Assembly: GCA_001797815.1 (NCBI GenBank) | Contig: MGQK01000073.1 | Location: 31,712 to 47,292, forward strand | Direction: 5' to 3' | Length of the DNA stretch: 15,581 nucleotides | From: Deltaproteobacteria bacterium RBG_13_61_14 | GTDB lineage: Bacteria > RBG-13-61-14 | In this document: positions 7,869 through 13,800 of the stretch, piece after piece | Position numbering within the stretch: the stretch's first letter is position 1 | Layout of the letters: the number at the start of each line of letters is the position of its first letter | The notes under the pieces: model-generated | What the model was told of the DNA's origin: nothing | What the model saw: the letters and a program-made list of their open reading frames with translations, nothing else | Databases searched by the model: none | Made by a program: the position numbers and the translations under genes

Positions 7869-8660
7869 CTATTCTCCCAACAGCGCTTTTTTGAGCTGCT
7901 CCGGCGCCGGGATCACCGGGATCGGACCCTCGATCTCGCCCCGGACGAACTGGCGCACCAGCGGGTCTTCGCTCGCGGCCATGTCGGCCGGGAGCCCGGA
8001 AAAAACCACCTTGCCGTTATAAAGCATGACCACCCGGTCCGCGACCGGCAGCATCAGGTCCACCCGGTGGGAAATGACCACCGCGGTGATCTTGAGCGCG
8101 CGCGAAAAATCGCGGATCAGTTTGACCATGGCCTGCCCCACCACCGGGTCCAGCCCCGCGGTCGGCTCGTCGAAAAAGACCACCTTGGGGTCCCGGGCAA
8201 TGGCCCGGGCCAGGCCGGCCCGTTTCTGCATGCCCCCGGAGAGCTGGTTGGGGTAGAAGTTTTCAAAGTCCGTGAGCCCCACCTGGCTGAGTTTCATCCG
8301 CACCATGATCTCGATCACGCTGGGGTCCAGGGGGGAATGCTCGATCAGGGGCAGAGCCACGTTCTCGCCCACGGTCAGGGAATGGAGCAAAGCCACGTTC
8401 TGGAAGAGCACTCCGAACTTGACCCGGACCTGGTCCAGCTCGCGCTCGCTGAGCGCCGTGATCTCGTCGCCGTCCAGCACCACCCGGCCCTGGTCGGGCT
8501 TGAGCGCGCCGAGCACGATCTTTAAGAGCGTGCTCTTGCCGGTGCCGCTCGGCCCCATGATGGCCAGGACCTCGCCGGCCTCGGCCGCGAAGCTCACCCC
8601 GTCCAGCACCTTGCGGCCGGCGAAAGCCTTGTGCAGATCATGGACTTCGAGTAATGCCAT
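7869..8660 (-). CDS. mlaF: ABC transporter ATPase, MlaF family
   Basis: The 263-residue cytoplasmic ATPase that drives the MlaE/MlaD lipid transporter. Walker A is GPSGTGKS (36-43), the Q-loop is Gln87, the ABC signature is LSGGM (140-144), Walker B is VVFFDEP (160-166) with the D-loop TAGLDP, and the switch His is His198 (VISHR). All are intact, so the protein should be active. It sits between mlaE (108-base gap holding a heptamer hairpin) and mlaD (5-base gap). The upstream ribosome site is weak (AAAG). Confidence 0.95.
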   Translation of the reverse strand: MALLEVHDLHKAFAGRKVLDGVSFAAEAGEVLAIMGPSGTGKSTLLKIVLGALKPDQGRVVLDGDEITALSERELDQVRVKFGVLFQNVALLHSLTVGENVALPLIEHSPLDPSVIEIMVRMKLSQVGLTDFENFYPNQLSGGMQKRAGLARAIARDPKVVFFDEPTAGLDPVVGQAMVKLIRDFSRALKITAVVISHRVDLMLPVADRVVMLYNGKVVFSGLPADMAASEDPLVRQFVRGEIEGPIPVIPAPEQLKKALLGE

Positions 8661-8668
8661 GCTTTAAT

Positions 8669-8769
8669 GATTGCGGATTGCGGATTGGGGATTGCGGATT
8701 TGAGGAAGAATCATTCGAGGGCCAAGGGCCAAACCCCAATCCGCAATCAGCAATCCACAATCCGAAATT
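8669..8769. repeat. Heptamer-array hairpin between mlaE and mlaF
   Basis: The left arm (8669-8703) is five heptamers of the type GATTGCG. The right arm (8735-8769) is heptamers of the type CGCAATC and runs into the mlaE stop codon. The segment 8674-8700 matches the reverse complement of 8738-8764 at 24 of 27 positions, with a 37-base loop. It lies inside an operon whose genes should be made in fixed ratio, so it could affect relative expression of mlaE and mlaFD. Confidence 0.87.
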
Positions 8770-9557
8770 CATAAATAAAACGCCACCGTCAATCCTGCGT
8801 CCGCTACCACCACCAGGATGATGCTGAACACGACCGAAACCATGGTTGCCCGGCCCACGTTCTCGGCCCCGCCTTCCACGGTCAGCCCCTGGTAGGAACA
8901 AAACACGCCCACGATCAGGGCATAGGTCAGGCTCTTGACCATCCCGACCAGGATATCAAAGTTGTCGAGGTGCTCGGTCACCTGCACCCGGAACAGGTCC
9001 GGGTCAATGCCCATGCCCAGGGTGCCCACCACAAAGCTGCCCAGCAAGCCGCCGGCCTCGGCAAAGAGCGTCAAGCAGGGCAGCATCACCACCAGGGCCA
9101 CGATCACCGGGACCACCAGGTAACTGACCGGATTGATGGCCATGCTCTCCAGGGCCAGCACCTCCTCCGAGACTTTCATGGTGCCGAAGCGGGCGGCAAT
9201 GGCCGCCCCCACCCGGCCGGCCACCACGATCCCGGTGAAAAGCGGGCCCAGCGAGCGCATCAAAGCCAGGGTGACCAGGCCGGCGGAATAGCGGGTCGCG
9301 CCGAGGTCGCGGAGCTGGGAGGTGGTCAGCACCACCACGATCATGCCCAGCGCCACCGAGATGATCAGCACCAGGGGCAGGGAGCCGGCGCCGACCTCGT
9401 CCATCATCCGCGTAACCTCGACCCGGCGCCAGTGCTTGCCCTGAAAAGGCGCCACCACCAGCCAGTAACCGATTTCGCGGCACAGGTAGAGGATGCTGGT
9501 CAGGTGTTCGAGGAACCGGATCAGGCGCCGGCCCAGGTAACCCAGGAGTCTTCGCAC
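8769..9557 (-). CDS. mlaE: ABC transporter permease, MlaE family (GTG start)
   Basis: The 262-residue inner-membrane permease of the MCE lipid transporter. Hydrophobic segments lie at about 61-80, 93-115, 142-170, 205-222 and 238-260. The MlaE-family core GRVGAAIAARFGTMKVSEEVLALESMA (about 114-140, with the conserved Gly-rich and Glu-Ala-Leu-Glu-like stretch) is clear. The frame is closed by a stop a few codons upstream and the only good start is GTG at 9557, with no ribosome site before it. A TAAATT hexamer lies just 6 bases upstream, which suggests a leaderless transcript (see promoter). It is the first gene of mlaEFD; an mlaB-like STAS gene of unrelated type lies further upstream. Confidence 0.93.
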   Translation of the reverse strand: MRRLLGYLGRRLIRFLEHLTSILYLCREIGYWLVVAPFQGKHWRRVEVTRMMDEVGAGSLPLVLIISVALGMIVVVLTTSQLRDLGATRYSAGLVTLALMRSLGPLFTGIVVAGRVGAAIAARFGTMKVSEEVLALESMAINPVSYLVVPVIVALVVMLPCLTLFAEAGGLLGSFVVGTLGMGIDPDLFRVQVTEHLDNFDILVGMVKSLTYALIVGVFCSYQGLTVEGGAENVGRATMVSVVFSIILVVVADAGLTVAFYL

Positions 9558-9563
9558 GCTAAC

Positions 9564-9592
9564 AATTTAGCGCAAGGGAAAACGGAATGCAA
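9564..9592 (-). promoter_or_regulatory. Candidate promoter for mlaEFD, possibly leaderless
   Basis: On the minus strand TTGCAT (9592-9587), a 17-base spacer and TAAATT (9569-9564) lie just upstream of the GTG start at 9557. The expected transcription start would fall at or next to the start codon, and no Shine-Dalgarno sequence is present, as expected for a leaderless gene. The hexamers are only moderate matches to consensus. Confidence 0.4.
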
Positions 9593-9594
9593 TG

Positions 9595-9636
9595 GCGGGA
9601 AGAGTGCACAGTGCTCGGTGAACAGTGCACAGGGAA
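9595..9636. repeat. Heptamer array upstream of mlaE
   Basis: On the minus strand six 7-base units can be read: TTCCCTG, TGCACTG, TTCACCG, AGCACTG, TGCACTC and TTCCCGC. The core (9604-9633) is an inverted, 24-of-30 match to 6896-6925 beyond the other end of mlaEFD. Confidence 0.75.
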
Positions 9637-9685
9637 GAGAGGTAACGCAACTCATTCCGCGATTAAAGATGATAGAAAGTTGTAG

Positions 9686-9708
9686 CCGCGACCACTCTTC
9701 GGTCGCGG
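9686..9708. repeat. Short GC-rich hairpin
   Basis: CCGCGACC (9686-9693) and GGTCGCGG (9701-9708) form a perfect 8-base stem with a 7-base loop. It is part of the repeat-filled 276-base gap between the STAS gene and mlaE, in which I see no coding frame. No T-run follows on the minus strand. Confidence 0.75.
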
Positions 9709-9752
9709 GTAACAGGAATATGGCATGGCCCGACCTCAATTTAGTCCAGGCA

Positions 9753-9768
9753 CGGGCATTCCTGCCCG
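9753..9768. repeat. Short hairpin CGGGCA / TGCCCG
   Basis: A perfect 6-base stem with the 4-base loop TTCC, in the same repeat-rich gap. I recall this motif as part of dispersed repeats in environmental genomes, without having searched. Confidence 0.55.
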
Positions 9769-9797
9769 CCAACCCTGACCTTGTTCTTATTCACAAA

Positions 9798-9826
9798 TGT
9801 AAAGTTTAATGTAAAGACCTGACCCC
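9798..9826. repeat. Direct repeat plus GTAAAGACCTGACCCC motif next to STAS gene stop
   Basis: ATGTAAAG occurs at 9798-9805 and again at 9810-9817. The second copy leads into GTAAAGACCTGACCCC (9811-9826), ending seven bases from the STAS stop codon. I recall this 16-base motif as a common sequence around REP-associated (IS200-like) transposase genes. No transposase is present here, so it would be a solo remnant. That link is from memory. Confidence 0.45.
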
Positions 9827-9833
9827 AAAAATC

Positions 9834-10178
9834 TTATCCCAGTTCCTTGAGCACGTCTTCACGGGAAGCGCGGATCTCAAAAATCTTTTCCAGGTGGGCC
9901 ATCTTGAAGACTTCGCTCACCGCGGTGCTGGGCGCGGCCAGGCGCAGCGCCATCCCCAGTTTCTGGCAGCCCTGCATGGCTTCGACCAGGGTGGCGATGC
10001 CGGAGGAATCCATGTAGCTGACCTGGGAGAGGTCCACGATCAGACCGCGCATCTTCTTCTTGAGGTGCGGGGCCATGGCCTGCCGGAGCTGGGGCGAGCT
10101 GTTGAGGTCCACTTCGCCCTCGGCCATCACCAGCACCAATCCCTTGCCCGGCTCTTCGACTTTCAGGTTGAGCGCCAT
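9834..10178 (-). CDS. STAS-domain anti-anti-sigma factor (RsbV/SpoIIAA-like)
   Basis: A 114-residue single STAS domain. The key motif YMDSSGIATLVEA (55-67) carries the Ser (Ser58 by position) that is phosphorylated by RsbW/SpoIIAB-type kinases and dephosphorylated by PP2C phosphatases in the known systems. It starts only 2 bases after the stop of the phosphatase/kinase fusion gene, so it is co-translated with its likely regulator. When unphosphorylated it should bind the kinase or another client. It could be taken for MlaB because mlaE lies downstream, but the DSSG site and the upstream partner favour a partner-switching role. Confidence 0.92.
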   Translation of the reverse strand: MALNLKVEEPGKGLVLVMAEGEVDLNSSPQLRQAMAPHLKKKMRGLIVDLSQVSYMDSSGIATLVEAMQGCQKLGMALRLAAPSTAVSEVFKMAHLEKIFEIRASREDVLKELG

Positions 10179-10180
10179 AG

Positions 10181-11911
10181 TTATCGTCCTGCCTTGAGGA
10201 GCGACCGACGCTTTTTCATGGTGAGAAGCGTCCCGCTGGGCGGGCTGATGTCGTAGTTGACCTCGTCCATGACCTCGCGGATGAAGCGGGTGCCCAAGCC
10301 GCCCGGCCGGATTTCTTCCAGTTCCCGCGGCTTGATCTTTTCCAGGTCCGGCTTCTGGCCGTAATCGCGGATGGCGATGGTCAGCCAGTCCGGAGAAAGG
10401 CTGAACTCGAAATCCATGAGCTGTTCGGTGTCGCCCGAGTAAGCATAACGGATCACGTTGGCCGCGGCCTCGTCCACCGCCAGCACGATCTTCTGAATCT
10501 CCTGGTCCAGCACCTCATCCTGGGCCAGCAAAAACTCGAGGTTGCGCCGCACCAGAGCCAGGTAGCGTGGGTCGCTCTGGATCCGCAGACTGACCTTTTC
10601 TTCTCGCTTTTCCGTCCGGCTCGGAGCCGGTTTGCCCCCCTTCTTCCGGGGCGGACCCGTCTGTTTCCGGCGCAGGCAGATCAAGGTCAGGTCGTCGTGC
10701 TGAGGCGCGCCCCGGCTGAAGCGGCTGACCGCGGCAAAGATGCTCTTGCCGGTCTGTTCGGCCGAGCGGGCCGCGGCCGCCGCGACCCGATGGATCCGCT
10801 TCGCCCCGAACAGGTCGCCTTTCCGGTTCATGGCTTCAATGATGCCGTCGGTCATCAAGATGACGACGTCCCCTGCCCCCAAAGGGTGATGCCATTCGGC
10901 AAACGTCTGCTCGGCTAAAATCCCGAGCGGGGTATTGGCCGCGCCTTCGAGATGAAGAAGCTTGCCGTCGGCCTGGCGGATGAGCGGAGCCAGGTGGCCG
11001 GCGTTGACCACGGTGATTTTGCCTTGCGCGAGATCAATCAACAGGTAGCAGAGGGTGACGAACATCCCCCGCCGGCTGCGCTCGACCAGGATCGAGTTCA
11101 TCCGGCCCACCACTTCGCCGGGCGAGGACAGGGCGGTGGCGTAAAAGCGGAAGTCGCTCATCAGCCGGGCCATGAAGAGCGCGGCCGGGACGCCCTTGCC
11201 GGAAACGTCGCCGATCAGAACGCCCATCTGGCCCTGGCCCAGGGGGATAAAGTCGTAAAAGTCTCCGCCCACCTCCTGAGCGGCGCGGTACTGGGCGGCG
11301 AATTCCCAGCCGGGCACCGCCGGGAAGGAGGCGGGCAGAAAGCCCTCCTGGATGGTGCGGGCGAACTCGAGGTCTTTTTTCAACCGCTCCTGGGCCAGGG
11401 CGGATTCGTGATAGCGCGCGTTCTCCACCGCCACCGCGGCCTGGCCGGCCAGGGCCAGGAGCACCTCTTCATCGGAGGCGTCGAACACTCCGCGCTTTTT
11501 ATTGAGGACCTGGATCACCCCGATGATGTGGCCCTCGGGGTTCTTCATGGGCACGCAGAGGATGCTCCGGGTGCGATAGCCGGTGCGCTTGTCCGTTTCC
11601 GGGTTGAAGCGCTTGTCGGCGTAAGCATCCGGAATGTTGATGATCTCGCCGGTCTTGGCCACGGCGCCGGCAATGCCTTTGCCGATGGGCAGGCGGATTT
11701 CGGTGGTGCCTTGGGCGATCTTGGACCACAGTTCCTTCTTCGCCTGGTCCACCAGGAAAAGCGAGCTGCGGTCGGCGTCCATCACCCCGGTGGTCTCGTC
11801 CAGGATCAGTTCGAGCAGGCGGTCGAGATGCATCTCCGAGCTGAGGCGCTGGCCGATCTTGAGCAGGGCCTCGAACTGCTTGACCTTCTTGTTCGCGGTA
11901 ATCGCAGGCAT
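10181..11911 (-). CDS. GAF - PP2C (RsbU/SpoIIE) phosphatase - RsbW-like kinase fusion
   Basis: A 576-residue cytosolic signalling protein with three parts. Residues about 20-165 are a GAF sensor (DRSSLFLVD, PIGKGIAGAVAKTGE). After a short helical linker, about 185-415 is a SpoIIE-type PP2C phosphatase with metal residues in GGDFYDF (215-221), GDVSGKG (234-240), MTDGIIEA (353-360) and HDDLTLICLR (405-414). A basic linker (416-438) leads to a GHKL ATPase of the RsbW/SpoIIAB type at about 440-570: N-box DEAAANVIRYA (480-490), DYG (516-518) and GGLG (537-540). It thus joins a STAS-directed phosphatase to a STAS-directed kinase in one chain, next to a STAS gene. GGGAG sits 5 bases before ATG 11911. 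No sigma factor is encoded nearby, so the output is unknown. Confidence 0.93.
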   Translation of the reverse strand: MPAITANKKVKQFEALLKIGQRLSSEMHLDRLLELILDETTGVMDADRSSLFLVDQAKKELWSKIAQGTTEIRLPIGKGIAGAVAKTGEIINIPDAYADKRFNPETDKRTGYRTRSILCVPMKNPEGHIIGVIQVLNKKRGVFDASDEEVLLALAGQAAVAVENARYHESALAQERLKKDLEFARTIQEGFLPASFPAVPGWEFAAQYRAAQEVGGDFYDFIPLGQGQMGVLIGDVSGKGVPAALFMARLMSDFRFYATALSSPGEVVGRMNSILVERSRRGMFVTLCYLLIDLAQGKITVVNAGHLAPLIRQADGKLLHLEGAANTPLGILAEQTFAEWHHPLGAGDVVILMTDGIIEAMNRKGDLFGAKRIHRVAAAAARSAEQTGKSIFAAVSRFSRGAPQHDDLTLICLRRKQTGPPRKKGGKPAPSRTEKREEKVSLRIQSDPRYLALVRRNLEFLLAQDEVLDQEIQKIVLAVDEAAANVIRYAYSGDTEQLMDFEFSLSPDWLTIAIRDYGQKPDLEKIKPRELEEIRPGGLGTRFIREVMDEVNYDISPPSGTLLTMKKRRSLLKAGR

Positions 11912-11926
11912 TGCGACTCCCTATCT

Positions 11927-12037
11927 AGGCATTAGACATTAGGCTTTAGGCTTTAGATTGAAGAAAATGAGTTCATAATTCAGATTGCCATATTCAATCA
12001 AATCTAATGCCTAAAGCCTAACGCCTAAAGCCTCTTC
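11927..12037. repeat. Heptamer-array hairpin between pilT-like gene and phosphatase/kinase gene
   Basis: The left arm (11927-11961) is heptamers of the type AGGCTTT. The right arm (12003-12037) is heptamers of the type CCTAAAG and ends one base before the pilT-like stop codon. The segment 11927-11959 matches the reverse complement of 12001-12033 at 29 of 33 positions, with a 41-base loop. It occupies a 127-base gap. Confidence 0.87.
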
Positions 12038-12038
12038 T

Positions 12039-13115
12039 TTACTCGAAGTGGAGCGCCCGCTCGAAGTCCGAGGGGTTGCTGGCCGCGCTCTTGGCTACTT
12101 CCAGGGTGATGACGTCGGCGCGATAGAGGTCGCTCAGGTGCTGGTCAAAGGTCTGCATCCCGTACATGTCCCGACCTTTCTCCATGTGCTCGTGGATCTC
12201 CGGAGTCTTCTCCTCCACCTTGATGCACTCCACAATGGACATGGTGGTGACCATGACTTCCGCAGCCACCGCCCGGCCCTTGCCGTCCTTTTTCGGCAGC
12301 AGCCGCTGGGAAATAATGGACTGCAGGCTCTCGGCCACCCGCATCCGCACCACGTTCTGTTCCTCCATGGGGAACAGGCCGATCAAGCGGTTGACGGTCT
12401 TGGGCGCGTCGGTGGTGTGGAGGGTGGACAACACCAGGTGACCGGTCTCCGCGGCTTTGAGCGCGATGTCCACCGTCTCCCGGTCGCGGATCTCGCCCAC
12501 CAGGATGATGTCCGGATCCTGGCGGAGCGCGGCCCGCAGCGCAATGGCGAAGTCGCCGGTATCCGGGCCGATCTCCCGCTGGCTCACCGAGCTCTTGATG
12601 TCCTGGTGCACGAACTCGATCGGGTCCTCGATGGTGAGGATATGCTTCTTGCGGTGCTGGTTAATGTAACCGATGATCGCGGCCAGGGTCGAGCTCTTGC
12701 CGCTGCCGGTCACCCCGGTGACCAGGATCAGGCCGCGCTCGTTCTGGGCGATCGTTTCCAGCACCGGGGGCAGGCCGAGTTGCTCGAAGCTGGGGATCTC
12801 CAGCGGGATGATGCGGAGGATGACGGCGAAGCTCCCGCGCTGGCGAAAGATGTTGACCCGGAAGCGGCCCACGTCCGGGAGCACGTAGGAGGTGTCGTGG
12901 TCGCGGAGTTTCTCGATAGCGGCCTTGAGCTCGTCGCTGTGCAGGAGGTTGAGCACCACGGCCTGGGTGTCCTCGGGCTGCAGCCTGGGCGCCTTGATCT
13001 CGCGCAGCTCGCCGTGGATGCGGAACATCGGGGGCGCGCCGACTTTCAGGTGCACGTCGCTGGCGCCGTTCTTGACCGCGGCCGCGAGCAATTGGTTGAA
13101 CACGCGCAGGTCCAT
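12039..13115 (-). CDS. pilT: PilT-family type IV pilus motor ATPase (variant AIRNLIRE region)
   Basis: Hexameric ATPase of the PilT/GspE family that powers pilus retraction at the inner membrane. With ATG 13115 it has 358 residues, close to normal PilT. This start begins the conserved N-terminus (MDLRVFNQLL, then GASDVHL). Walker A is GVTGSGKS (134-141), the Asp box holds TIEDPIEF (161-168), Walker B lies in DIILVGEIRD (202-211) and the His box is HLVLSTLHTTDA (226-237). The C-terminal segment that reads AIRNLIRE in classical PilT reads SIVECIKV (293-300). The ATG overlaps the TGA of the cyclic-nucleotide-binding gene (TGATG), so the two are translationally coupled. A longer frame upstream is only overlap with that gene. 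It could be a PilU or PilT2-type accessory motor. Confidence 0.92.
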   Translation of the reverse strand: MDLRVFNQLLAAAVKNGASDVHLKVGAPPMFRIHGELREIKAPRLQPEDTQAVVLNLLHSDELKAAIEKLRDHDTSYVLPDVGRFRVNIFRQRGSFAVILRIIPLEIPSFEQLGLPPVLETIAQNERGLILVTGVTGSGKSSTLAAIIGYINQHRKKHILTIEDPIEFVHQDIKSSVSQREIGPDTGDFAIALRAALRQDPDIILVGEIRDRETVDIALKAAETGHLVLSTLHTTDAPKTVNRLIGLFPMEEQNVVRMRVAESLQSIISQRLLPKKDGKGRAVAAEVMVTTMSIVECIKVEEKTPEIHEHMEKGRDMYGMQTFDQHLSDLYRADVITLEVAKSAASNPSDFERALHFE

Positions 13116-13696
13116 CAGGACTTGGCCCCTTTCTTCCGGCTCGACTTTTTCCGGGCGGACTTTTTCGCGGTTTTGCCGGCCTGGCTCCTTTTGGCTTTGC
13201 CGCCGGCCCGCTCTCCCAGGTGCACCTGGGCCAGGCTGTGGCCCAGTTCCTGGCTGGTGCGCCGCAGCCGCTCGGAGAGCGTGCGGCAAAACGACTTATA
13301 GACCTTGAGGGCCAGGGCCTCGTTCTCGCTCAGCAATTTCTCGAAGTCCGCGCGGCGGATCACCAGCAGTTCCACATCCGATTCCGCCACCACCGAGGCC
13401 GAGGTCAGCGCGTCCTCGATCAGGCTCATCTCCCCGAAGAGCTCGCTCGGCCCCAGTTCGGCCAACTCTTCTTGCCGGGCCCCCTCCCCTTTCAGCACCT
13501 TGACCCGGCCGCTCTGGATCAAGAACAACGCCTGGCCCAGGCTGCCCTCCTCAATGATCAGGTCCCCCCGGCGCCGGCGCTCGTAGTGGCTCAGCCGCGA
13601 CAGCGCCTGGGCCTCGCCAAAGTTGAGGTTCCGAAACAGGAACGTATCCTGAAGCATTTCGGACCCGGGGTTTCCTTCAAACACATCCAGTGCCAT
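13115..13696 (-). CDS. Cyclic-nucleotide-binding-domain protein without HTH, with Lys-rich tail
   Basis: A 193-residue protein. Residues about 15-130 are a CRP-type beta-barrel with FGEMSLIED (87-95), followed by a helix (130-150). The phosphate-binding cassette normally has an Arg in a PR(A/T)A context; here the stretch is DALTSAS (95-101) with no Arg, so ordinary cAMP/cGMP binding is doubtful. There is no DNA-binding helix-turn-helix. Instead the last 30 residues are a Lys/Arg/Ser tail resembling histone-like or nucleic-acid-binding tails. AAGGAG lies 6 bases before ATG 13696, so I prefer this start over an in-frame one at 13810, which would lie upstream of the promoter. It overlaps the pilT-like gene by one base, suggesting a role with the pilus motor. 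Confidence 0.88.
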   Translation of the reverse strand: MALDVFEGNPGSEMLQDTFLFRNLNFGEAQALSRLSHYERRRRGDLIIEEGSLGQALFLIQSGRVKVLKGEGARQEELAELGPSELFGEMSLIEDALTSASVVAESDVELLVIRRADFEKLLSENEALALKVYKSFCRTLSERLRRTSQELGHSLAQVHLGERAGGKAKRSQAGKTAKKSARKKSSRKKGAKS

Positions 13697-13736
13697 GGGC
13701 GGCTCCTTTGTCAGCCGGTTTGCTCTGAGCAGGCCC

Positions 13737-13765
13737 AGTATAGACGGGGGATTTTTCCTTGTCAA
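13737..13765 (-). promoter_or_regulatory. Strong sigma-70-type promoter for the cNMP-domain/pilT operon
   Basis: On the minus strand TTGACA (13765-13760), a 17-base spacer and TATACT (13742-13737) match the sigma-70 consensus at 6 of 6 and 5 of 6 positions. The predicted start near 13730 gives a leader of about 34 bases holding the AAGGAG ribosome site (13708-13703). Confidence 0.8.
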
Positions 13766-13787
13766 CGCCGAGGATTCTGTGTAAAAT
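13759..13787 (+). promoter_or_regulatory. Sigma-70-type promoter for the AGCS symporter gene
   Basis: TTGTCA (13759-13764), a 17-base spacer and TAAAAT (13782-13787) form a good plus-strand promoter. Its -35 hexamer overlaps that of the divergent minus-strand promoter. The predicted start near 13794 would leave only about 7 bases before ATG 13801, so the transcript would be nearly leaderless. Confidence 0.6.
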
Positions 13788-13800
13788 TGGAACGACCTGC

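Noticed and set aside
9834-10178. STAS gene as mlaB of the lipid transporter
   Set aside because: It is joined to the phosphatase/kinase gene by a 2-base gap, carries the DSSG phosphorylation motif and is separated from mlaE by 276 bases of repeats.
13116-13289. N-terminal extension of the pilT-like gene to 13289
   Set aside because: The extra 58 residues are low-complexity and overlap the cNMP-domain gene in another frame; the conserved PilT N-terminus begins at 13115.
12048-13301. 417-codon open frame on the plus strand
   Set aside because: It is antisense to the pilT-like gene, whose motifs are unmistakable on the minus strand.
13759-13800. TTG start of the symporter at 13759
   Set aside because: This TTG is part of the -35 hexamer, and the family N-terminus matches from ATG 13801.
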